A program made the translations under genes and the position numbers. A stretch of 64,000 nt of DNA. It comes from Mesorhizobium ciceri WSM4083. Its GTDB lineage: Bacteria > Pseudomonadota > Alphaproteobacteria > Rhizobiales > Rhizobiaceae. The notes under the pieces were generated by a model. It did no database searches and had not been told where the DNA came from. It was given only the letters and a program-made list of their open reading frames with translations. This document shows, in pieces, positions 32,871 through 41,873 of the stretch. Each line of letters begins with the position of its first letter. The first letter of the stretch is position 1. Location: the NCBI RefSeq assembly GCF_000519305.1, contig NZ_JAFG01000004.1, forward strand, positions 310,001 to 374,000, written 5' to 3'.

Positions 32871-34893
32871 TTCCGCCAAGGCCGAAAACGCACTCGAACT
32901 CACCGATCTGTCGGTTGCCTACCGCGTCACCGGGCGCAATCGCGCCGTGCTGCGCAACCTCAGCCTCACCATCGGCCAGGGCGAAGCCTATGGGCTGGTC
33001 GGCGAATCCGGCTGCGGCAAATCCACCGTGGCGCTCACCGTCGTGCGCTATCTGCCGAGAAACGGCTCGATCACCGGCGGCGCGATCTCGCTCGATGGCC
33101 AGAACGTGATGAAGCTGGACGCCGAGGCGCTCAGGCGGGCGCGCGCGGAAAGCGTCTCCATGGTCTATCAGGACCCGGGCAAGGCGCTGAACCCATCGAT
33201 CCGCGTCGGCCGTCAGCTGACCGAGATTTTTGAGCTCGGCGGCGTTTCGGGACAAGCGGCCACCGACCGGGCGATTGCGATGCTGAACCGCGTGCGCATC
33301 TCCGACCCCGTCAGCGTCATGCAGCGCTACCCGCATCAGCTTTCCGGCGGCATGCAGCAGCGCGTGGCGATCGCCATGGCGCTGGCCAACGATCCCTCGA
33401 TGCTGATCCTCGACGAGCCGACCACCGGCCTCGATGCGACGGTGGAGGCCGAAGTGCTCGACCTCATCGCGCAGCTCAGGCAGGAACTGTCGGCCTCGAT
33501 CCTGTTCATCAGCCACAACCTCGCCGTCGTTTCCAACATGTGCGACCGGGTCGGCGTGCTCTATGCCGGCATGCTGGTCGAGGAAGGACCAACGGAGGTC
33601 GTGTTCAACGATCCGCGCCACCCCTACACGGTGGCGCTGCTGCGCTGCCTGCCGCGCGGCGGCCAACGCAAGGATCAGGGGCGCCTCGACACCATTCCGG
33701 GTTTCCTGCCGGGCATCGGGGCCGACATCAAGGGCTGCGCCTTCGCCGACCGCTGCGCGCTCGCCGACGATCGCTGCCGCAGCGAATTGCCGCCGCTCTA
33801 TGATCTGGGCGGCCGGCTGTCGCGCTGCTTCCATCACGACAAGGCGCAGGCGCTGCCGCGCGCGACGCCGAGCGATGTGGCGCCTGTCCCAAAGCCCGCG
33901 GCAGCACCGGTGCTGCGCGTCGCCGGGCTGAACAAGACCTATGCCAGCCATGGCCATGCACTGCGCGCCGTCAAGGATGTCTCGCTCGATTTGCGGCCCG
34001 GCGAGACGCTCGGGCTGGTCGGCGAATCCGGCAGCGGCAAGACGACCTTCGCCAGGCTGCTGCTCGGCCTGGTGCCGCCCGATGAAGGCGGCACCATCGA
34101 GCTGGAAGGCAAGGCGCTGGCGCCACGACTGGAGAACCGCAGCGACGACCAGATCAAGGCGATGCAGATCGTCTTCCAGAACCCGGATTCGGCTCTCAAC
34201 CGCTCGCATTCGATTCGCCATCTGATCGGCCGGGCACTGAAGCGGCTGGCCGGCCTCTCCGGCAAGGCGCTGGAGGCTCGCCTCAACGATCTCGTCCACT
34301 CGGTCCGGCTCACCGACCGCCATCTTGCGGTCAAGCCGCGCCAGCTCTCCGGCGGCCTGAAGCAGCGCGTCGCCATCGCGCGTGCCTTCGCCGGCGATCC
34401 TCGCATCGTCGTCTGCGACGAGCCGACCTCGGCGCTCGACGTCTCGGTGCAGGCTGCCATCCTCAATCTGCTCGCCGACCTGCAGTCGAAGGAAGACGTC
34501 AGCTACATCTTCATCTCGCACGACCTAGCCGTGGTGCGTTACCTCTCCGACAAGATCGCCGTGCTCTATCTCGGCCGCATCATGGAGCTCGGGCCATCGG
34601 AAGACGTCTTTTCCGGACCGCATCACCCCTATACGGAAGCGCTTTTGTCGGCCGTGCCCAAACTCGACCAGACCGAGACGGCGCGTATTCGCCTCGACGG
34701 CGAAATCCCCAGCGCCACCAACCCGCCGTCAGGCTGCGTGTTCCACACGCGCTGCCCGCGCAAGATCGGCCCGATCTGCGAGCAGCAGGAGCCGCCACTC
34801 AGCGAAGCCCAGGCCGGCCATTCCATCCGCTGCCACATTCCTTACGCTGAACTGGCGAGGCTACAGAAAGCGGTCGTGGCCGAGCCGGCATAG
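32863..34893 (+). CDS. Fused dual ABC ATPase (DppD-DppF type)
   Basis: A 676-residue protein with two complete nucleotide-binding domains. Domain 1: Walker A GESGCGKST at 47-55, signature LSGGMQQRVAIAMAL, Walker B MLILDEPTTGLDA. Domain 2: Walker A GESGSGKTT around 387-395, signature LSGGLKQRVAIARAF and Walker B IVVCDEPTSALDV. Each domain ends in the Cys-rich oligopeptide-transport extension (CAFADRCALADDRC and CVFHTRCPRKIGPIC). The fused heterodimer energises the DppBC channel. It is the last gene of the operon; LysR follows in the opposite orientation. Confidence 0.95.
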   Translation: MTSSAKAENALELTDLSVAYRVTGRNRAVLRNLSLTIGQGEAYGLVGESGCGKSTVALTVVRYLPRNGSITGGAISLDGQNVMKLDAEALRRARAESVSMVYQDPGKALNPSIRVGRQLTEIFELGGVSGQAATDRAIAMLNRVRISDPVSVMQRYPHQLSGGMQQRVAIAMALANDPSMLILDEPTTGLDATVEAEVLDLIAQLRQELSASILFISHNLAVVSNMCDRVGVLYAGMLVEEGPTEVVFNDPRHPYTVALLRCLPRGGQRKDQGRLDTIPGFLPGIGADIKGCAFADRCALADDRCRSELPPLYDLGGRLSRCFHHDKAQALPRATPSDVAPVPKPAAAPVLRVAGLNKTYASHGHALRAVKDVSLDLRPGETLGLVGESGSGKTTFARLLLGLVPPDEGGTIELEGKALAPRLENRSDDQIKAMQIVFQNPDSALNRSHSIRHLIGRALKRLAGLSGKALEARLNDLVHSVRLTDRHLAVKPRQLSGGLKQRVAIARAFAGDPRIVVCDEPTSALDVSVQAAILNLLADLQSKEDVSYIFISHDLAVVRYLSDKIAVLYLGRIMELGPSEDVFSGPHHPYTEALLSAVPKLDQTETARIRLDGEIPSATNPPSGCVFHTRCPRKIGPICEQQEPPLSEAQAGHSIRCHIPYAELARLQKAVVAEPA

Positions 34894-34919
34894 CGCTCTC
34901 GCTCGCGTGGCTTGGCCGG

Positions 34920-35822
34920 TCAGATCTGGCCGGCCATGCTGAGAGCACGGTCACCTTCTGAAAAACCCTGCCCTTCGGCCCAGTCCCTGGCCAACGTGCG
35001 CAGACCTGTGAGCGCGACATCCAGAACGTCCGAGGACACGGGGTTCGAGGGATAGGCGAGGTAGATCGGCCGCTGGAATACCGGCGCGTTGTCGATGCGC
35101 CGCATCTCGCCGCGCTCGATATGACCGCTGACGGCACTGAGCGGCAGGTAGGCGGCGGCCTGCTGCGACAGCACATGCTGCAGCCCGATGAAGACCAGCC
35201 CGGCCGATATGGCCGGCTTGACCATGCCGGCAAAGGCGCGGTCGTGCTCGATGCGGAACTCCAGCCCCCAGTCCATCAGGATGTAGTTTTCGGTCCACGG
35301 CTTGGTCTGCGCGGCATGCTGGACAAGCACGACCTGATCGACGGCCAGCGTTTCGTAGACGATGCCGGGATGCGGCCGCGGCAGATAGAGGATGCAGATA
35401 TCGAGCAGGCCTTCCGCCAGCTGGTCGATCGCCGAGTCCGGAAAGCTGCCCTCCAGCCGCAGCGCCACGTTCGGTCGCCTGGTGCGCATCCACTCGACCC
35501 ATGGCGAGGTGATGCGGTCCCACAGATAGGCCGGCGCGGTCAGCCGCAGCAAGGTCTCGTAGCCATCGGGAACGGCGATGTCCTGCCGCGATTGCTCCCA
35601 GGTGCGGGTGATCGACGAGGCATGCGGCAGGAACTGCCGGCCGGCCGGCGTCAGCGTGACGCCATCGCGGTCGCGCACGAAAAGCCGGCGGCCCAACTGC
35701 TCCTCCAGCCCCCTGATCCGCGCACTGACGGTGGACTGGGCGAGGTTGAGCCGGCCAGCCGCGACGGTGAAGCTGCCATGCGTGGCGACTTCGAGAAAGC
35801 TGCGCAGATTTTCAGTGTCCAT
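34920..35822 (-). CDS. LysR-family regulator
   Basis: A 300-residue LTTR. The HTH at residues 4-60 (TENLRSFLEVATHGSFTVAAGRLNLAQSTVSARIRGLEEQLG) is followed by an effector domain of the LysR_substrate type. ATG 35822 is chosen for its AAGAGGTG site. It is divergent from the second peptide-binding-protein gene, with a 15-bp LysR box (ATC-N9-GAT) between them, so it probably controls that gene and itself. Effector unknown. Confidence 0.92.
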   Translation of the reverse strand: MDTENLRSFLEVATHGSFTVAAGRLNLAQSTVSARIRGLEEQLGRRLFVRDRDGVTLTPAGRQFLPHASSITRTWEQSRQDIAVPDGYETLLRLTAPAYLWDRITSPWVEWMRTRRPNVALRLEGSFPDSAIDQLAEGLLDICILYLPRPHPGIVYETLAVDQVVLVQHAAQTKPWTENYILMDWGLEFRIEHDRAFAGMVKPAISAGLVFIGLQHVLSQQAAAYLPLSAVSGHIERGEMRRIDNAPVFQRPIYLAYPSNPVSSDVLDVALTGLRTLARDWAEGQGFSEGDRALSMAGQI

Positions 35823-35835
35823 GCCCACCTCTTGC

Positions 35836-35850
35836 ATCGAAAATTTCGAT
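35836..35850. promoter_or_regulatory. LysR box (ATC-N9-GAT)
   Basis: ATCGAAAATTTCGAT is a near-perfect 15-bp dyad containing T-N11-A, the standard LTTR recognition pattern. It lies in the divergent promoter region between lysR (start 35822) and the binding-protein gene (start 35936). Confidence 0.65.
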
Positions 35851-35935
35851 GGCCCCTATCAAAAAATATCGCTTTCCGGCGGCAGTCAACAATGAACTAG
35901 ATGACTGAACCCCAAGACAAGCGAGGAATCCAGCC

Positions 35936-37591
35936 ATGCCCAAGCATTTCCGGATGATCGACAACGCTCGCAGAACGCTCACTGCAATCGAAAATTCCGC
36001 TGTCGACGAATTGCTGGCCGGCAGGATGGGCCGCCGCGATTTCCTGCGCCATGGCAGCGTGCTTGGTCTCTCCCTACCGTTCCTGGGCAGCCTTGTCGCT
36101 GCCGCCGGCCTCGGCACCCAGCAGGCACGCGCCGAGGGCAAGCCGGGCGGCACGGTGCGCGCCGGCGTGGCGACGCCGGGCGGCGCCATCGATCCCGTCA
36201 CCTACTATGACAGTGGCAGCTACCAACTGGTTTTCCAGACCGCCGAGTTTCTCTGCATCACGCAGCCGGACCTCACCTTGAAGCCGGTGCTGGCGGAAAG
36301 CTGGGCGCCGAACGAGGACGGCAGCGTGTGGACCTTCAAGCTGCGCAAGGGCGTGAAATTCCACAATGGCGAAGATTTCAAGGCCGACGACGTCGTCGCG
36401 ACCTTCGACCGGCTGGCCGATCCCAACGGCGCTTCCAACGCGCTATCGGTGTTCAAGGGGCTGCTGTCAAAGGGCGGCACCCGGAAGGTCGACGACCACA
36501 CCGTCGCCTTCCATCTCGATGCGCCGAATGGCAGCTTTCCCTATTCGGTGTCGATCGACAATTACAATGCCGTCATCCTGCCGGCCAGCTACAAGGGCGA
36601 CTACGAAAAGACGTTTGAAGGCACCGGCCCGTTTCGGCTGGAGACCTACACGCCAAAGGTCGGCGCGACTTTCATCCGCAATCCCGACTATTGGGGCGAG
36701 AAGGCATTGCCCGACCGGCTCGAATTCAAGTTCTACGGTGACGTGCAGCCGCGCATCCTGGCGCTGCAGGCCGGCGAAGTCGACATCCTCGATGCCGTCC
36801 CGCTCGATGTCAGCCAGGTGGTGCTGAACAGTCCTGACATCACCGTGCTGCGCGTCGCTTCGACCGCGCACCGCCAGCTTCACATGCGCTGCGACACCGG
36901 CCCGTTCACCGACAAACGCGTGCGCCAGGCACTGGCGCTGTGCATCGACCGCTCCAAGCTGGTCGACGGCCTGTGCCGCGGCATGGCGGCGACCGGCAAC
37001 GACAGCCCGTTCGCGCCGGCTTTCCCGGCGACCGACAAGGCGGTGCCGCAACGCGTGCAGGACATCGCCAAGGCCAAGCAGTTGCTGGAGGCGGCGGGCC
37101 TCGCCAGCGGTTTCGATATCACGCTGACGACGCTGCGCTATTCCGACATTCCCGGTTACGCGCAATTGTTCCAGAATTTCGCCAAGGAGATCGGTGCCCG
37201 CATCTCGCTCAACATCGAGGACCAGGACAAATATTACGGCAAGGCGGTGTTCGGCCAGTCGGACTGGCTGGACAGCCCGCTCGGCATCACCGATTACGCG
37301 CATCGCAGCGTGCCCAACGTCTTCCTCAAGAGCCCGCTGGTCAGCGACGGCCCGTGGAATGCGGCGCATTTCAAGAGCCCGGCCTATGACGGCATGGTCA
37401 CCAGCTATTTGAAGGCGCTCGATGTCGGCGCGCAACGCGCTGCCGCCTCCGACATCCAGAAACTGCTGCTCGACGAGACGCCTGTCATCTTCAGCTATTT
37501 CCCCGATCTGCTGGTGCCGGTGCGCAAGAATGTCAGCGGCCTGCCGCCGATCGCGGCCGGGCTGCTGCTCGATCGCGTGTCATTGAGCTGA
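35936..37591 (+). CDS. Second SBP_bac_5 substrate-binding protein, Tat-exported, paralogue of the 29306 protein
   Basis: A 551-residue protein aligning end to end with the protein encoded at 29306: twin-arginine segment GRRDFLRHGSVLGLSLPFL, mature start after ARAEG, then LAESWAPNEDGSVWTFKLRKGVKFHNG, and ISLNIEDQDKYYGKAVFG. No permease or ATPase follows it, so it may feed the importer encoded at 31042-34893. It starts a short operon with the DUF427 and SDR genes, under likely LysR control. A gene duplication that widens or switches ligand range is inferred. Confidence 0.9.
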   Translation: MPKHFRMIDNARRTLTAIENSAVDELLAGRMGRRDFLRHGSVLGLSLPFLGSLVAAAGLGTQQARAEGKPGGTVRAGVATPGGAIDPVTYYDSGSYQLVFQTAEFLCITQPDLTLKPVLAESWAPNEDGSVWTFKLRKGVKFHNGEDFKADDVVATFDRLADPNGASNALSVFKGLLSKGGTRKVDDHTVAFHLDAPNGSFPYSVSIDNYNAVILPASYKGDYEKTFEGTGPFRLETYTPKVGATFIRNPDYWGEKALPDRLEFKFYGDVQPRILALQAGEVDILDAVPLDVSQVVLNSPDITVLRVASTAHRQLHMRCDTGPFTDKRVRQALALCIDRSKLVDGLCRGMAATGNDSPFAPAFPATDKAVPQRVQDIAKAKQLLEAAGLASGFDITLTTLRYSDIPGYAQLFQNFAKEIGARISLNIEDQDKYYGKAVFGQSDWLDSPLGITDYAHRSVPNVFLKSPLVSDGPWNAAHFKSPAYDGMVTSYLKALDVGAQRAAASDIQKLLLDETPVIFSYFPDLLVPVRKNVSGLPPIAAGLLLDRVSLS

Positions 37592-37593
37592 TC

Positions 37594-38472
37594 GTGCCCC
37601 AGCGCCCGATAGAAACAAAACGGGAGACTACCATTCGCAAGCCCCATCTGCGCGGCCGTGGGCCGCATTTTCCCTTGCTCGACACCATCGTGCAGTATGA
37701 ATTCGAGCCGGGCTATGTAGCCTTCACCATGCCGACGCAGAAGCGCCTGCGTGTGCAGGTGGGATCGATGACCGTGGCCGATACGACCAATGCCTTGGTG
37801 TTCTACGAATCCGATCACCTGCCGGTCTACTACTTCCCGATCGGCGACGTTCGCGAGGAATTCCTGCTGCCGAGCAAGACGACGACAGAGGATCCGTTCA
37901 AGGGCGTGGCCACCCACTATTCACTCAACACCGGTATCACGCTGGTCGAGGACGCGGCTTGGCGGTATCTCGATCCGGTCAAGGGCTGTCCGCCAGTATC
38001 GGACTACATGTCGTTCACCTGGAGCAAGATGGGCCACTGGTTCGAGGAGGACGAAGAAATCTTCGTCCACGCCCGCGATCCGTTCCGCCGGGTCGACTGC
38101 CTGCCGTCGTCGCGGCGCGTACAGGTCATTCTCGACGGCGAGCAGGTCGCCGATTCACGCCGCGGCGTGTTCCTGTTCGAGACCGGCCATCCGGTGCGCC
38201 ACTATCTGCCGATCGCCGACACGCGGCTCGATATGTTCGCGCCCAGCCGCTACATCTCGCGCTGTCCTTACAAGGGCATTTCCAACTATTATCACGTGAC
38301 GACCAAGGCCAAACGTCACGAGAACCTTGTCTGGTATTATCCCGAGCCGGTGCACGAGGCGGAGCGCATCAAGGGGCTGGTCTGCTTCCACCACGAACTG
38401 GTCGATAAGATCCTGGTCGATGGCGTCGAAATCCCGAAGGAAGCCACGGCCGCGTCGAGCGGTTATTTCTGA
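37594..38472 (+). CDS. Double DUF427-domain protein
   Basis: A 292-residue protein starting at GTG 37594, 2 bp after the binding-protein stop. It carries two DUF427 domains: residues about 45-130 (KRLRVQVGSMTVADTTNALVFYESDHLPVYYFP, then THYSL) and about 165-275 (SRRVQVILDGEQVADSRRGVFLFETGHPVRHYLP, then SNYYHV and LVWYYPEP). The domain is a compact beta fold of unknown function, frequent in actinobacteria and alphaproteobacteria. Co-transcription with a binding protein and an SDR suggests a role with the imported compound, perhaps binding or cyclase-like chemistry; this is not demonstrated. Confidence 0.85.
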   Translation: MPQRPIETKRETTIRKPHLRGRGPHFPLLDTIVQYEFEPGYVAFTMPTQKRLRVQVGSMTVADTTNALVFYESDHLPVYYFPIGDVREEFLLPSKTTTEDPFKGVATHYSLNTGITLVEDAAWRYLDPVKGCPPVSDYMSFTWSKMGHWFEEDEEIFVHARDPFRRVDCLPSSRRVQVILDGEQVADSRRGVFLFETGHPVRHYLPIADTRLDMFAPSRYISRCPYKGISNYYHVTTKAKRHENLVWYYPEPVHEAERIKGLVCFHHELVDKILVDGVEIPKEATAASSGYF

Positions 38473-38553
38473 GCATCGACGCCGCTTGCGCGCGGGCGCT
38501 TGATCGAAGCACGGCTCAGCGCATACCCTCCCCTGGGACAGGGAGGACACTCG

Positions 38554-39318
38554 ATGGATCTTTTCAAGCTGAACGGCGATGTCGCGCTGGTCACCGGCGC
38601 CGGCAGCGGCATCGGCCAGGCAATCGCGATCGGGCTCGCCGAGGCGGGCGCCGACGTCGCCTGTTTTGGCCATGCATCGAAGGGTGGGCTGGACGAAACC
38701 GCGCACCGGATCACGGCGCTCGGCCGCAAGGCGCTGGTGCTGACCGGTACAGTGACGTCACAGAGCGATCTCGCGGCAGCGATCGATCGCGTCGAGAGCG
38801 AACTCGGCGCGCTGACCGTCGCCGTCAACAATGCCGGCATTGCCGGCTCCGAGCCCGCCGAGACGATGCCGCTGGAGACATGGCAGAAGGTGCACGAGGT
38901 CAATGTCGCCGGCGTGTTCCTGTCCTGCCAGGCCGAGGCCCGCAAGATGCTGGCGCGACGCAAGGGCTCGATCATCAACATCGCCTCGATGTCGGGCACC
39001 ATCGTCAACCGCGGCCTGACGCAGGCGCATTACAACTCTTCGAAGGCCGCCGTCGTCCACATGTCGAGGAGTCTCGCCATGGAATGGGCCGATCGCGGTC
39101 TGCGCGTCAATGTCGTCAGCCCGGGCTACACGCTGACGCCAATGAACAAGCGGCCGGAGGTGGCCGAAGAGGTCAAGATCTTCAAGCGCGACACGCCGAT
39201 GGGGCGGATGGCGGCGCCCGAGGAAATGGTCGGACCGACGGTGTTCCTTGCCAGTCGCGCAGCGAGCTTCGTCACCGGCCTCGACCTGATCGTCGATGGC
39301 GGCTACGTCTGCTGGTAG
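38554..39318 (+). CDS. Short-chain dehydrogenase/reductase (SDR)
   Basis: A 254-residue classical SDR. The cofactor motif TGAGSGIG is at residues 14-21, NNAGIAG follows, the catalytic Tyr160-x3-Lys164 is in HYNSSKAA, and the C-terminus ends FVTGLDLIVDGGYVCW. ATG 38554 follows a GGGAGGA site. It lies 81 bp after the DUF427 gene and probably belongs to the same operon. Substrates are likely sugar or polyol alcohols or hydroxy acids; the precise one is not predictable. Confidence 0.92.
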   Translation: MDLFKLNGDVALVTGAGSGIGQAIAIGLAEAGADVACFGHASKGGLDETAHRITALGRKALVLTGTVTSQSDLAAAIDRVESELGALTVAVNNAGIAGSEPAETMPLETWQKVHEVNVAGVFLSCQAEARKMLARRKGSIINIASMSGTIVNRGLTQAHYNSSKAAVVHMSRSLAMEWADRGLRVNVVSPGYTLTPMNKRPEVAEEVKIFKRDTPMGRMAAPEEMVGPTVFLASRAASFVTGLDLIVDGGYVCW

Positions 39319-39736
39319 AGGTTCGACTTCGCCTGCAGTCTGAATTTATACGCCTCGCGAGGTGTTAGTCGTTGCGCGACATGAACCTTGGTATATATAA
39401 TTTCATCCTATGAAACGGCCTTGGCGAGATGGGGCTTGCCGGGTCGACAGCCGAGAATATGGACCTTGATGGCTCGCACTTTGCAGGGCGCCGCAAGACT
39501 GGCAATCGATCCGCAGATGACCGCTCCCGCAGCGATCCGTCGGCAGCCATGACGCTGACACTCCAGTCCCATTCCATCATCACTAGAATTGAGCACCATC
39601 TTGCCTGCGCTGGCCAAAGCCCGGGCAACAATTTGGCGCCGACGGCCTTGCGCAAAGACCAGCCTTTCCAACACAATCAAGAAAAGCCGCAAGAAGGGAA
39701 CGAACGATAATTTTCACAGCTTGAAGGAGAACAAGC
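39319..39736. promoter_or_regulatory. Intergenic region before the TMAO-type importer
   Basis: 418 bp without a convincing gene. At 39401-39415 it holds TTTCATCCTATGAAA, a perfect dyad of TTTCA and TGAAA with a 5-nt centre, one base shorter than the XRE-cupin motif elsewhere. It is preceded by an AT-rich TATATATAA stretch that could hold a -10 box. An AAGGAG site precedes the ATG at 39737. Confidence 0.45.
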
Positions 39737-40711
39737 ATGTCACTTCGCAGTGTGATTTCGAACTTGACAATGGGAGCCTTCGCACTCGCCGCGGCGAGTG
39801 CACTGACGCCTTCCGCCCAAGCCGCCGCACCCGAATCCAACGACCCGATCAAGATCGCGCTGTTCGACTGGACCAGCGTCAACCTCAACGCCAAGATCCT
39901 CGGCGGCATCCTGGAAAAGCTCGGCTACACCGTTGAGTATCCGACAGCCGACTACCTCTCCAGCCTGACCACAGGCCTCACCAATGGCGATCTCGATGTC
40001 GGCATGGAATTCTGGGACACGACCGCCGGCGAGGCTATGAAGGCCTCCGATGCGACAGGCCAGACCGAACGGCTGGGCAAGCTCGGGCCCAAGGCCAAGG
40101 AAGAATGGTGGTTTCCCGAATATATGAAGGACAAGTGCCCCGGCCTGCCCAATTGGGAAGCGCTGAAGGATCCGAAATGCGCCGAAGCCTTCTCGACGGC
40201 GGAGACCGCGCCGAAAGGACGCTATCTCGGCGGCCCGGTGACATGGGAAGGCTTTGACGACGAGCGCGTCGAGGCGCTGAAACTGCCCTTCACCGTCATC
40301 CATGCCGGCACCGACGCGGCGATGTTCGCCGAACTGGACTCGGCCTATCAGCGCAAGGCGCCGATCATGCTGTGGATCTATTCGCCGCACTGGGCGCCGG
40401 CCAAGTACAAGGGCGAGTGGGTTGAATTCCCCGAATACACGCCCGAGTGCTACAACGACCCGAAATGGGGCATCAATCCCGACGCCAAATATGATTGCGG
40501 CAAGCCGCATGGTGAAATCTGGAAATACTCCTGGTCCGGCATGAAGGACAAATGGCCGGTCGCCTACAAGGTGGCCAAGGCCTACACGATCGACACCGAC
40601 GAGCTCAACAAGATGAGCGGCGAGATCGACCTCGGCGGTAAGACGCCGGAAGACGTCGCCGCCGCCTGGATCGCCGCTCATGAGAAAGACTGGAAAGCCT
40701 GGGCGCAGTGA
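39737..40711 (+). CDS. tmoX: Quaternary-amine ABC transporter binding protein, TmoX-like (TMAO)
   Basis: A 324-residue periplasmic protein with a signal peptide through ...PSAQA (about residue 30). It belongs to the OpuAC/ProX fold: DPIKIALFDWTSVNLNAKILGGILEKLGY, GDLDVGMEFWDT, KEEWWFPEYMKDKCPGLP and IMLWIYSPHWAPAKYKGEWVEFP. The many Trp residues would form the aromatic cage for quaternary or tertiary amines. It is followed by a TmoV-like ATPase and a double-length TmoW-like permease, and the neighbouring genes degrade methylated amines. TMAO is therefore the most likely ligand; choline or glycine betaine cannot be excluded. Confidence 0.82.
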   Translation: MSLRSVISNLTMGAFALAAASALTPSAQAAAPESNDPIKIALFDWTSVNLNAKILGGILEKLGYTVEYPTADYLSSLTTGLTNGDLDVGMEFWDTTAGEAMKASDATGQTERLGKLGPKAKEEWWFPEYMKDKCPGLPNWEALKDPKCAEAFSTAETAPKGRYLGGPVTWEGFDDERVEALKLPFTVIHAGTDAAMFAELDSAYQRKAPIMLWIYSPHWAPAKYKGEWVEFPEYTPECYNDPKWGINPDAKYDCGKPHGEIWKYSWSGMKDKWPVAYKVAKAYTIDTDELNKMSGEIDLGGKTPEDVAAAWIAAHEKDWKAWAQ

Positions 40712-40787
40712 TCGTTCCGACTGGAAGATGAGACCCGGCCGCTGATCAGCCGAGCCTCGGTTCTTGGTGTTCCAGAAGGACGTTTGA

Positions 40788-41873
40788 ATGACGGACAAGA
40801 CTGAACAGGGCGCCAATGGGGCGGGCGCGTCAAAAGATGCCCGCCCGATAAAGCTTGCCTGCCGCAATGTCTGGAAATTGTTCGGATCGAATGCGGCGAA
40901 TTTCATCCGCGAACGCGACGGCAAGGCTAGCATGGCCGACGTCACTGCTGCCGGGCTTGTCGGCGCGGTGCGCGCCGTCGACCTCGAAATCCGCCAGGGC
41001 GAGATTTTTATCATCATGGGCCTGTCGGGCTCCGGCAAGTCGACGCTGGTGCGCTGCATGTCCAGGCTGGTCGAGCCGACCCACGGCAAGGTCGAATTCG
41101 AGGGCAAGGATCTGCTGAAAATCTCCGATGCAGCGCTCATCGAATTGCGGCGCCACCGCATGGGCATGGTGTTCCAGAACTTTGCCCTGTTGCCGCATCT
41201 CAACGTGCTGGAGAACATCGCCTTCCCGCTCAGCATCCAGGGGCAGGACCGGGCGACACGCGAGGCACGGGCCCGCGAGGTCATCGAGCTTGTCGGTCTG
41301 CGTGGCCGCGAGCATTTCTATCCGCGCGAGTTGTCCGGCGGCCAACAGCAGCGTGTCGGCATCGCCCGCAGCCTGGCGACAAAACCGGAGATCTGGTTCC
41401 TCGACGAACCATTCTCGGCGCTCGATCCGTTGATTCGCCGCGAAATGCAGGACGAGCTGATGCGGCTGCAGACCATGCTGCACAAGACCATCGTCTTCAT
41501 CACCCATGATTTCGACGAAGCCATCCGGCTGGCCGACCGCATCGCCATCATGAAGGATGGCGAGGTCATCCAGATCGGCACGCCGGAAGAGCTGGTGGTC
41601 AATCCGGCGACCGACTACGTCGCCGAATTCACCCGCGACGTCGACCGCGCCAAGGTGATTTCGGCACGCAGCCTGATGCGCGCCTGTGACGGCTCGGAGC
41701 ATGGCGGAACGGTGGCGCCGGATGCCAAGATCGCCAGCTTCTCGGCCGGTATCGTTGCCGCCAACAAGCCGTTCGCGGTGGTCAACGGCACCGGCAAGCC
41801 GATCGGCGAGGTGACGCCGCAAGCGGTGATCGATTTGCTGGCCGGCATCGATCGGTCGAGGGCCGGCGCATGA
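40788..41873 (+). CDS. tmoV: Quaternary-amine ABC transporter ATP-binding protein, TmoV/ProV-like
   Basis: A 361-residue ATPase with Walker A GLSGSGKSTLVRCM, Q-loop VFQNFALLPHLNVLENI, signature LSGGQQQRVGIARSL, Walker B IWFLDEPFSALD and switch His VFITHDFDEA. A C-terminal partial CBS-like segment (about residues 290-350) is as in ProV. The N-terminal extension LACRNVWKLFGSN and the insertion before the P-loop are ProV features. The stop overlaps the permease start in ATGA. Confidence 0.88.
   Translation: MTDKTEQGANGAGASKDARPIKLACRNVWKLFGSNAANFIRERDGKASMADVTAAGLVGAVRAVDLEIRQGEIFIIMGLSGSGKSTLVRCMSRLVEPTHGKVEFEGKDLLKISDAALIELRRHRMGMVFQNFALLPHLNVLENIAFPLSIQGQDRATREARAREVIELVGLRGREHFYPRELSGGQQQRVGIARSLATKPEIWFLDEPFSALDPLIRREMQDELMRLQTMLHKTIVFITHDFDEAIRLADRIAIMKDGEVIQIGTPEELVVNPATDYVAEFTRDVDRAKVISARSLMRACDGSEHGGTVAPDAKIASFSAGIVAANKPFAVVNGTGKPIGEVTPQAVIDLLAGIDRSRAGA

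Noticed and set aside
39429..39710. A 93-codon plus-strand frame before tmoX.
   Set aside because: No SD, no family match, Ser/Arg-rich composition; treated as a regulatory region.
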